A stretch of 64,000 nt of DNA, from contig NZ_CP006992.1 in NCBI RefSeq assembly GCF_001542815.1, positions 1,741,501 to 1,805,500 of the forward strand. Direction: 5' to 3'. A model generated the notes under the pieces. The model searched no databases, was not told where the DNA came from, and saw only the letters and a program-made list of their open reading frames with translations. This document shows positions 27,353 through 34,565 of the stretch, piece by piece. The position numbers were made by a program, and so were the translations under genes. Position 1 is the stretch's first letter; each line of letters opens with the position of its first letter. This DNA is from Methylobacterium sp. AMS5. GTDB lineage: Bacteria > Pseudomonadota > Alphaproteobacteria > Rhizobiales > Beijerinckiaceae.

Positions 27353-27862
27353 TCAATTCGTTAGCGCGACAATCACGTCCGATTGATATGTTGAGGAGAA
27401 TGCGCAGTCATCTTCGTTGTAAAAATCATGTCCCAGGCCCTCGTAAATGATCGAATGACTTGGGATCGAACGGCACCATTCTTCGTCAGGCCGGTGAGGG
27501 TCACGCTCGCCCCAAAGTGTGAACGTTGGGATACTAAGAATCGTACGCTCATGGCGTAAGCGAGTGGAGGATACGCAGATGAGCTTCTTCAGCGGCAAAC
27601 CTTCCCTCGCGGCTCGCCACAGGACTGTTCCCCCGGCGCTGAAGCCTAACCCAATTGAATCTTCATTTGAGTAACGGTGCAGCCGAGAAATGGCCTGATG
27701 CATGCCCCCTTGCTCGAAGAGATGATTATGTAATTCCGATCCGCTGGGGAACGGCGAATCGCACAGACTGCTCAAGCTGAATAAATTGGCATTCGTGCGC
27801 TTCAATAGCCAGCCTAGGTTCTTTGGGTGGTCAAAAATATCCGAAACAATCAACAATCGCAT
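27353..27862 (-). CDS. Small alpha/beta-hydrolase-like protein, atypical low GC
   Basis: A 169-residue protein (ATG 27862 behind AAAAGG; 27883 is an alternative). It has a nucleophile elbow G-F-S-A-G-G, a late W-G-E-R-D-P-H strand-loop where the acid usually sits, and G-L-G-H-D-F-Y that may carry the catalytic His, so it looks like a minimal dienelactone-hydrolase/lipase-type fold. Substrate unknown. Codon use is close to balanced GC, in sharp contrast to the neighbours, and the gene interrupts the purine cluster between the LysR gene and puuE. This suggests horizontal acquisition. Confidence 0.7.
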   Translation of the reverse strand: MRLLIVSDIFDHPKNLGWLLKRTNANLFSLSSLCDSPFPSGSELHNHLFEQGGMHQAISRLHRYSNEDSIGLGFSAGGTVLWRAAREGLPLKKLICVSSTRLRHERTILSIPTFTLWGERDPHRPDEEWCRSIPSHSIIYEGLGHDFYNEDDCAFSSTYQSDVIVALTN

Positions 27863-28001
27863 CAGCTTGCCTTTTGCGCGCATGACTGGATATCAGGACG
27901 GTTCATTTGAAAAAAGACTTTGGACAAATCATATGCCGTTGGCCGACCAAGCAGCCTGAAAGCAAGTTTCTGGGGCTGCTGAGGGACGGAGGCAAACGGG
28001 A

Positions 28002-29414
28002 TCAGCTCTCCGAGGGCAGCCGGTCCTTCAGGCGCAGCCACGCGATCCGCTCGATCTGGCGCAAAGCCTCCTGGAATTCCTGCTCGGGATCGTTGCGCAG
28101 CCGCTGCTCGAACGCCGTCAGGATCGCCTCGCGGCCGCTGCCCTTGATGGCCATGACGAAGGGCAGGTCGAAGCGCGCGTGGTAGGCCGCATTCAGCCGC
28201 TCGAACCGCGCCAGCGCCTCGGCCGAGAGCGCGCCGAGGCCGGCGCTGCCCTGCTCGGCGGTGGAGTCTTGCGTCAACTGCCCCGCCTGGGCGAGCCGCC
28301 CCGCGAGTTCGGGATGGGCGCGGATGAGGGCGCGCTGCTGCTCGGCGGGCCGGCTGCGCAGGGCGCCGACGAGGGCGGCATGGAGCCCTTCCGCGCTGTC
28401 CTCGCGGGCGGTGAGGCCCGCCTGCCACGCCCGGAGCGCGATCTCCGGCGTGTCCTCGAAGATGTCGCCGAACCGGGTGAGGAACTGCGCCGCGCTCATG
28501 GTGCTCGGGCGTAGGGCTTCGGCCGGGTGCCGCGCCGTCCAGTGCCGGGCGATATCGATGCGGCGCGCCAGCCAGACGCCGTCATGGGCGGCGACGTGGT
28601 CGAGGAAGCGCGCGAGCGCGGCGATGCGGCCGGGCCGGCCGACCAGGCGGCAGTGCAGCCCCACCGACATCATCTTCGGCGCGGCGGCGCCCTCCGCGTA
28701 GAGCGCGTCGAAGCTGTCGCGCAGGTAGGTGAAGAAGTGCTCGCCGGTGTTGAAGCCCTGCGCGGTGGCGAAGCGCATGTCGTTCGCATCGAGGGTGTAG
28801 GGCACCACGAGGCCGGTGCCGGCCCGCCCGTACAGCCAGTAGGGCAGGTCGTCGGCGTAGGAATCGGCGAGATAGGCAAAGCCCCGTTCCAGGCCGAGTT
28901 CCAGCGTGTTGACGGAGGAGCGGCCGGTATACCAGCCGAGGGGGCGCTCGCCCGTCACCTCCTCGTGCAGGCGGATCGCCGCATCCATCTGCGCGGCCTC
29001 CTCCGCCCGCTTCATGTCGCGGTAATCGATCCATTTCAGGCCGTGGCTGGCGATCTCCCAATCCGCCTCCCGCATCGCGGCCACGACCTCCGGGTTGCGC
29101 GCGAGCGCGGTGGCGACGCCGAACACGGTCACCGGCACGCCCCGCTCGGTGAACAGGCGCCAGAGTCGCCAGAACCCGGCGCGGGCGCCGTACTCGTAGA
29201 GCGATTCCATGTTCATGTGGCGCAGGCCCGGCCAGGGCGCGGCGCCGACGATCTCGGACAGGAACGCCTCGGAGGCCGCATCCCCATGCAGGATGCAGTT
29301 CTCGCCCCCCTCCTCGTAGTTGAGCACGATCTGCACGGCGATCCGGGCGCCGCCGGGCCAATCCGCCTGCGGCACGTTGCGGCCGTATCCGATCAGGTCG
29401 CGGGAGGTGTGCAT
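28002..29414 (-). CDS. Bifunctional allantoinase PuuE and OHCU decarboxylase UraD
   Basis: A 470-residue fusion. Residues 1 to about 305 form a PuuE-type allantoinase (polysaccharide-deacetylase fold): D-L-I-G-Y-G-R-N-V-P, N-Y-E-E-G-G-E-N, E-I-A-S-H-G-L-K-W-I-D-Y and G-W-Y-T-G-R are visible. Residues from about 315 form the UraD domain that decarboxylates OHCU to (S)-allantoin (F-L-T-R-F-G-D-I-F-E, R-A-H-P-E-L-A-G and the Q-S-x-A-G motif-like segment). Thus one polypeptide catalyses two consecutive steps. ATG 29414 gives M-H-T-S-R-D-L-I. uraH is divergent across 236 bp. Confidence 0.93.
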   Translation of the reverse strand: MHTSRDLIGYGRNVPQADWPGGARIAVQIVLNYEEGGENCILHGDAASEAFLSEIVGAAPWPGLRHMNMESLYEYGARAGFWRLWRLFTERGVPVTVFGVATALARNPEVVAAMREADWEIASHGLKWIDYRDMKRAEEAAQMDAAIRLHEEVTGERPLGWYTGRSSVNTLELGLERGFAYLADSYADDLPYWLYGRAGTGLVVPYTLDANDMRFATAQGFNTGEHFFTYLRDSFDALYAEGAAAPKMMSVGLHCRLVGRPGRIAALARFLDHVAAHDGVWLARRIDIARHWTARHPAEALRPSTMSAAQFLTRFGDIFEDTPEIALRAWQAGLTAREDSAEGLHAALVGALRSRPAEQQRALIRAHPELAGRLAQAGQLTQDSTAEQGSAGLGALSAEALARFERLNAAYHARFDLPFVMAIKGSGREAILTAFEQRLRNDPEQEFQEALRQIERIAWLRLKDRLPSES

Positions 29415-29650
29415 CGATGACCCCGGGTCTGCCGCGCAGGTGCGCGGATCGTTCCGACTCGCTTCGGAAGGTTGCCAAGATGCAACGATAGCGCCGCGCG
29501 GATTCCGGATCTGTCGGACTTTTCGAAAGCTGCTCCCGAAAATCCGGGTTGGTGCGGGGGAGACGATCTGCAAGGGTTGCGGTGCCGGCAAAGCGCGCCC
29601 CTCGGGCAGCCGCTCGTCGCCCGGCAACTCCGGTGGAGGAACCGCATCCC

Positions 29651-30046
29651 ATGGCCGTCGCAAACCCCGCCGCACCAATGGATGCCCGGCGACTCACGAC
29701 CCACGTGCTCGACACGGCCGCCGGACGCCCGGCGGCGGGACTGACCCTTCATCTCCTGCGCATCGAGGGCGAATCCCGCACGCTCCTCAAGACGGCCGCC
29801 ACCAATGCCGACGGCCGCTGCGACGCGCCCCTCCTCTCGGGCGAGGCGATGGCGCCCGGCATCTACGAGATCGCCTTCGAGGTCGGCGCCTATTTCGCCC
29901 GCGCCGCCGGCGGCGAGCCGCCGTCCTTCCTCGACATCGTGCCCGTGCGCTTCCGGATCGCGCCGCAGGGTCCGGACGCTCCCGCTCATCTCCACGTGCC
30001 GCTCCTGATTTCCCCCTACGGTTACAGCACCTATCGCGGAAGCTGA
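29651..30046 (+). CDS. uraH: UraH, 5-hydroxyisourate hydrolase
   Basis: A 131-residue transthyretin-like enzyme that hydrolyses 5-hydroxyisourate, the product of PuuD, to OHCU. The start ATG 29651 follows GGTGGAGGAA. Family marks are [14 protein letters not shown] with the active His near the N-terminus, an arginine in P-V-R-F-R-I, and the terminal tetrapeptide Y-R-G-S, which is diagnostic of HIU hydrolases as against transthyretin. It is divergent from puuE-uraD. Confidence 0.95.
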   Translation: MAVANPAAPMDARRLTTHVLDTAAGRPAAGLTLHLLRIEGESRTLLKTAATNADGRCDAPLLSGEAMAPGIYEIAFEVGAYFARAAGGEPPSFLDIVPVRFRIAPQGPDAPAHLHVPLLISPYGYSTYRGS

Positions 30047-30421
30047 GCCCCGGACGGCTCCGCCGCTGACGCCGCTCGGCTCCACGCGGGCGCCGAGTTC
30101 AAAGTGCGTGCAGGGTCAGGGGCAGGTGTCGTGCAGCAGGCCGACGCCGAGGCAGCCCGCAGGGTGAGAGCATCGAAGGGCGGCAGCCTCGTCACGGCCA
30201 CGGGCTCGACGCCTCCGCGATCCTCGATCAGGCAGAGGCAGGGCGGAACAAGCCGCCCGACACCTTCCGATGGAACGAAGACACGCCACCGCTCACAGCA
30301 GCCCTCGCACGGGCTCCGGGCACCGCACGAGCGGATCGCGACCGAGAACGGCGGGATCCGATCGAGGGGACGTCGCGGTGCCTGCGCCGCCGCGGCAGGT
30401 CGCGTTCTAATCGGAGGACTT

Positions 30422-30524
30422 AGAGCATCGTCCTGGATCCCTGATCCACGACGATGCTTGAGGCTCTTGTTTTCGCATCATCTTTTTTCCGAAAGCCGGC
30501 GACCACCTTTCGGGACGATGCTCT
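30422..30524. repeat. Dispersed palindromic repeat, copy A (long form)
   Basis: About 103 bp bounded by AGAGCATCGTCC at one end and GGGACGATGCTCT at the other. It contains an inner hairpin arm (GAAAGCCGG with CACCTTTCGGG) and the tail G-A-G-G-C-T-C-T-T-G-TTTTCGCATCA. Copy D at 50598 is the same element in the opposite orientation over its whole length. The element is not adjacent to a gene end here. Confidence 0.85.
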
Positions 30525-30603
30525 CGGTCTCTCCCAAAACGCTCGCCGCGCCGTCATCGCCAGAGCGAGAACGGTCGGAGACCGGGCGTTTCGGGCGGCA
30601 CTC

Positions 30604-30714
30604 TTATGCTGCCCAGGCCAGAATCAAGACGCCGCTGAGGAACATGGCATAGGTCGCGAGCAGCGCGGAAATTTCACGGTGCTTCGACACGACGGCGCGG
30701 GAGACGGACAGCAT
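30604..30714 (-). CDS. Possible 36-residue membrane peptide
   Basis: An open frame from ATG 30714 to TAA 30604 encodes a basic N-terminal half (S-R-A-V-V-S-K-H-R-E-I) followed by one hydrophobic helix (L-L-A-T-Y-A-M-F-L-S-G-V-L-I-L-A-W-A-A). The shape fits a small single-pass membrane protein. No strong ribosome site is present and no family is recognised, so it may be a chance frame. Confidence 0.35.
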   Translation of the reverse strand: MLSVSRAVVSKHREISALLATYAMFLSGVLILAWAA

Positions 30715-31237
30715 GGCGGCGATCAATCACGAGGTGACCGGATCAGGCTGATAGCCAAACCTTGACGGATTTGGAGAGGTTGGCGCCCTGTTTCACAAGA
30801 AAAGACGAAGTGTTGCGCGCTGGCGACTCTTTTCCGGGGGGCGGGCCGTGATGCGCGTGTCCCGCACGGGCCCCGCCCGGCGGGTTTCCGGCCGGTCCGA
30901 TGGCAGCATACCCGCGCCCGACGCCATGACGGTGGAACCCGCGTCGCCTTGAGCGCGCATTCCGGCGAAGTGATCGCCGGTTCTTTGGAATGTGCGCCAA
31001 AGCAGTGGACCGGAGATGTCCGCCCGATGTCTTCAGGTCGGATAGGGCTCCGGTCGTCAGGCGGCGGCCCGAACGTTCGACAGGAAGAACAGAACCTCCC
31101 CGCGCAGTGCGTTCGACGTGTCCGGAAGAGTCACCGCGGGTGGTGAAGGTGGGCTCTGTCACGAGGCTTTTGCCGGAGACGACCGGCCGGAATTGGGAAG
31201 GAGGCGGCCCCGCGCAGGCTTGCGTTCGGAGATGGCC

Positions 31238-31972
31238 TCAGCGGCCGCACAGCGCCGCGAAGGCGGCGGGCTGCGGTCCGCTGCCCTTCTCCGAGAAGCG
31301 GGTCGGCGTGCACAGGCCGGGATTGGCTCCGCAATAGCCACCGAAGCTGAAACGGGTCGCGGAGCCGGGCCGGGCCGGGCTCACGCCGCCGGCGGTCACG
31401 ATGGCGACAGCGCCGGGCTGGTCCAGGGTGAGGCAGGCCTGCGGGCTGGCTTGGCGGGTGCAGACCCGGACCTCGCCGTCGACGAGGGTGATCACCGAGC
31501 GCGCGCCCGTCGTCCAGACATCGAACACCGTTCCCCGGACGCCGATCGTCGCGACGGGCGTCTTGATCTCGTAGGCCTTCTTGTCGAGGTCGCCGGTGAC
31601 GAAGCGGTAGGTGCCCTTCAACAGGTTGAGCGCCACCTTCCCGGCCGGCCGCTCGTCCGAATAGACGTACTGGCTGAGGGCGATGCGTGCGTTCGGCCCG
31701 ATCGAGAGATTGGTCTGGTCGAGGAAGACGAGCTTGGCGAGGCTGTCCGCCCCGGTCTGCACCGCCTCGTCGCGGAACACCGTGTCGCCCTCGGCGAGGC
31801 TGTTCTTCTGCGCCCCCTTCAGGCGGGACACGTCGTTCTTCACGACCGTCGTCGCGCCGATCTGCTGGGCCGATACCGGTCCGGCCAGGCCGAGCGCGAG
31901 GCCGAGCGCGACGCCATTGCCCAAGCCGGTGACACAGATCCGTCTGGCAAGGCTCATCGCGGCGCGGTCCAT
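31238..31972 (-). CDS. Secreted FecR-domain protein
   Basis: A 244-residue exported protein (signal peptide to about A-Q-Q; M6 at 31957 is an alternative start). The FecR domain spans about residues 60-175: A-V-Q-T-G-A-D-S-L-A-K-L-V-F-L-D, N-L-L-K-G-T-Y-R-F-V-T-G, E-I-K-T-P-V-A-T-I-G-V-R-G-T-V-F-D-V. It lacks the N-terminal anti-sigma and transmembrane parts of true FecR, so it is a free periplasmic FecR domain. Such proteins often sit beside CHASE2 cyclases and large surface proteins; both are found a few kilobases away here. A C-terminal G-G-Y-C-G-A-N-P-G-L-C segment has two cysteines that could pair. Confidence 0.88.
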   Translation of the reverse strand: MDRAAMSLARRICVTGLGNGVALGLALGLAGPVSAQQIGATTVVKNDVSRLKGAQKNSLAEGDTVFRDEAVQTGADSLAKLVFLDQTNLSIGPNARIALSQYVYSDERPAGKVALNLLKGTYRFVTGDLDKKAYEIKTPVATIGVRGTVFDVWTTGARSVITLVDGEVRVCTRQASPQACLTLDQPGAVAIVTAGGVSPARPGSATRFSFGGYCGANPGLCTPTRFSEKGSGPQPAAFAALCGR

Positions 31973-32106
31973 GGGGAAGTCACACTATCGTAGACGCGAA
32001 ACCGGCCGCGGCAACGCTGCCACAAGCTTTTCCCGGCGGTGTTGCAAATCGACGGCGCGTGCGCGACCCGGTTTCGAAGTGTCCGCGTCGGGCCAAGACA
32101 GGGAGC

Positions 32107-34059
32107 CTACGGGGCACCCCCGGCATCCGAGGCCGACGGATCGGGCCGGTAGAGGTCGCGTAGATCGGCGCCGGTCTGCTGCCGGATGGTCGCGATCGCC
32201 TCCGGCGGCAGGGCCTCGATCCAGGCCCGGAAGCCGGCGTGGTCGGGTTGGTCCCGGGCGCCGGCGGGCGGCGTCTCGCCGAGCGCCCGATAGGCGGCCG
32301 CGTAGGTGGCGATGCGGTTGACCGTCGCCGACTGGGTCCGGCCCATGGCACGGCCGCTCGCCCTTGCGCCGAGCAGGAACACGCGGTCTTCGATCTCGGC
32401 CAGCGGCCGGGGCGTCAGCGCCCAATGGCCGAACAGGCGAAAACCCGCCGGAAGGAACAGGTAGCCGCTGGCATCGACGAAGCGGTCCGCGGCTTCCTCG
32501 GGAAGCGGCAGAGCGGTCAGGTCGGGGCGCCGGAGCCGGCGGGAGGCCGTGACGATCCCGCACCGCTCGAACCCGACGCGGAGCGCCGCCGTGAGGCAGC
32601 GTTCGATATGGTCCGGATCGTACCAGCACCCGGCATCGAGGAAGCAGACGGCCGTATAGCCCTTCGCGGCCGCGAGCAGCCCGCCGGCCGCCCAGGCCGC
32701 GCGGGTGCCCGTTTCATGGCCCCCGCCGAGGCGGATGTGACCGGCGACCCGAGCATCCAGCCCCTCCTGCGGCGGGCCCTCCGCGATCAGGAGATGGTCC
32801 GCCGCCACGGTCTGGCCGGCCACCGAGGCGATGCAGCGCCGGAGCGTCTCGGAATCGTCCGCGCGGTAGGCCGTCACCACAGCGATCCGCGGGGTGCGGT
32901 CCTTCAGCGTCCCGGTCCAGAGCGAGCCGCGCGCCTGCAGGCGGTCATAGGCGTAGTCGCGGTTGGCCCGCACCCGCTCGCGGGTCGGCGGATCGAGGTG
33001 TTCGCGCGACAGGATGATCGCGCAGGCGACGAGGCAGTCCATGTCGCGGCCTGCCCAGTAGGCATTGACCGCGAACTCGTCGAGCAATCCGATCTCGTAG
33101 ATCCAGGGCTGAAGGAACAGGCCGGCCTCCGGCTGCGGACGACCGAGCCCGCCTTGCGCGGCCGCGAGCCCGCGGTCCCACGCGCCGCGCTGGCGGCAGA
33201 TCAGGGCGGCGGCATGATGCGCCTCGGCGCGTTCCGGCACGGCCGCGATCGCGCGGTCGAGCACCGACAGGACCGCCTGCGTCGGCGCGCCTTGGTGTGC
33301 CATCAGCTTGCCGGCGTTGAGCCCGCTCTCGAACACCTCCTGTTCCCAGAAGCCGAGTTCGGACCGCGCGCGATAGGCCTCGATCGCCTGATCAAACCGG
33401 CCGGCGTCGCGCAGGCTCTGGGCGAGGTAGAAGGTGTAGCGGGCGCGCAGGAACGGATCGTCCTCGCCGGCCAAAGCCGCCTCGAGCAGGGCGGCGTCGC
33501 GGGCGAATGTTTCGGGATCGCGCGAGCGCGCCCCGTCACCGCCATAGACGACGTGCAGCCCGGCCGCGACGTCGTGCGACCGCGCGGTGGCCGGGATGTC
33601 GAGAAACTCGTGCAGCACCGAGCGGTAGCGGAAGGCCAGACGGTTCGAGAAGAGCTGTGGGCGGCGGTACACGGCCGGCCCGTGATGGATGGCGAGGTCG
33701 TAGACGTCGGCCACCAAGCCGGCCTTGAAGGCCACCGGGTCGAAACCGGGCGCGAAGACGAGCCGGTCATCCGCATCGATCACCAGCGCGTAGTCGATCG
33801 CGGGGTTCCGGCGCAGGGCCGCGAGCGCCGCACTGCGGTTGTGGGCGAAGTCCTGCCACGGCTCTGCGATCACCGAGCCGGGAATCCCGTGGCGGGCGAG
33901 ATAGGTGCGCACGATCTCCGGTGTGCCGTCCCCGGAGCCGGTATCGACGATGAGAGCGGCGTCGATGAGCGGGCGGACGCTGTCGAGGCAGCGCTCCACG
34001 ACATGCGCCTCGTCCCTGACAATCATGCACAGGCCGATCGTCGGCATCCGCCCCCTCAT
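32107..34059 (-). CDS. Two-domain glycosyltransferase (GT2 N-terminal, repeat-like middle, second GT2-like C-terminal)
   Basis: A 650-residue cytoplasmic protein. Residues 5 to about 190 form a GT2 glycosyltransferase: I-G-L-C-M-I-V-R-D-E-A, V-D-T-G-S-G-D-G-T and the metal motif V-I-D-A-D-D-R. The middle (about 190-370) is helical with TPR-like spacing (A-R-Y-T-F-Y-L-A-Q-S-L-R-D-A-G-R-F-D-Q-A-I-E-A-Y). From about 390 a second Rossmann-like GT segment begins (R-I-A-V-V-T-A-Y-R-A-D-D-S-E-T-L-R-R-C-I), with V-C-F-L-D-A-G-C-W-Y in place of the usual D-x-D. It is divergent from the giant autotransporter, so a role in glycosylating that or other surface proteins is possible but not shown. Confidence 0.85.
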   Translation of the reverse strand: MRGRMPTIGLCMIVRDEAHVVERCLDSVRPLIDAALIVDTGSGDGTPEIVRTYLARHGIPGSVIAEPWQDFAHNRSAALAALRRNPAIDYALVIDADDRLVFAPGFDPVAFKAGLVADVYDLAIHHGPAVYRRPQLFSNRLAFRYRSVLHEFLDIPATARSHDVAAGLHVVYGGDGARSRDPETFARDAALLEAALAGEDDPFLRARYTFYLAQSLRDAGRFDQAIEAYRARSELGFWEQEVFESGLNAGKLMAHQGAPTQAVLSVLDRAIAAVPERAEAHHAAALICRQRGAWDRGLAAAQGGLGRPQPEAGLFLQPWIYEIGLLDEFAVNAYWAGRDMDCLVACAIILSREHLDPPTRERVRANRDYAYDRLQARGSLWTGTLKDRTPRIAVVTAYRADDSETLRRCIASVAGQTVAADHLLIAEGPPQEGLDARVAGHIRLGGGHETGTRAAWAAGGLLAAAKGYTAVCFLDAGCWYDPDHIERCLTAALRVGFERCGIVTASRRLRRPDLTALPLPEEAADRFVDASGYLFLPAGFRLFGHWALTPRPLAEIEDRVFLLGARASGRAMGRTQSATVNRIATYAAAYRALGETPPAGARDQPDHAGFRAWIEALPPEAIATIRQQTGADLRDLYRPDPSASDAGGAP

Positions 34060-34244
34060 GCCCCGATGTCCGAACGGGTCCGACGCCTGTCCGCATCACC
34101 GATCTCCGTCTCGATCCTGGGGAAACACGACCGGATGACGTCGGCAAGAGACCCGCAGTCCTGTTGCCCATTTGCCACGCATCGTGAGGTTTCCGTATCC
34201 TCCGCATCCAGAAGACGGGCAAGGCCGACAGTGTCCGGCTTCAT
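34056..34244 (-). CDS. Possible 62-residue leader gene coupled to the glycosyltransferase
   Basis: An open frame whose TGA overlaps the glycosyltransferase ATG (ATGA at 34056-34059). The product is polar, with three cysteines (S-R-C-V-A, Q-D-C-G-S, R-S-C-F-P) and no known family. Third codon positions are less GC-biased than in neighbouring genes, which argues against strong coding selection. The stop/start overlap is the only positive sign. Confidence 0.3.
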   Translation of the reverse strand: MKPDTVGLARLLDAEDTETSRCVANGQQDCGSLADVIRSCFPRIETEIGDADRRRTRSDIGA

Positions 34245-34565
34245 GGCAAGGGATCAAGACGGTATCGTCCCGCGGCCATCGACTGGGCATGACAGCAAAG
34301 GCGCAATCATTCCGCCGGCAAACCCGCCTCCGGGTAGGGACTGTTCCGGTCGGAGAGATTTTTCCGCCGATGCGTGCAGATCCAGCCTCGGAGATGCACA
34401 ATCGATGGAGCCGCAACGCCGATGGAAGCGCCGGCTATGCGTGAGACGATTTGATAAATAGGGCTCGGCTTCGGGCCCGTGACTGAAAAGCACGGAAAAA
34501 GCGGGCGATTCGGCACGTTCCGAGACTTGGCGGTCTCGGTGCGCCGGCGAGACGGGGTTAGGGGC
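34245..34565. promoter_or_regulatory. Divergent intergenic region before the autotransporter
   Basis: About 320 bp between the glycosyltransferase leader and the autotransporter ATG. The part at 34440-34470 is locally AT-richer (ACGATTTGATAAATAGGG) and could hold the promoter of the autotransporter. No gene is supported. Confidence 0.4.

Larger units (their letters stand above)
30047..31237. other. Long intergenic region without a firm gene
   Basis: About 1.2 kb between uraH and the FecR gene. It contains dispersed repeat copy A (30422-30524) and one possible tiny membrane protein (30604-30714, minus). Otherwise I see only unsupported open frames on both strands with no recognisable protein and no ribosome sites. 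Confidence 0.6.
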
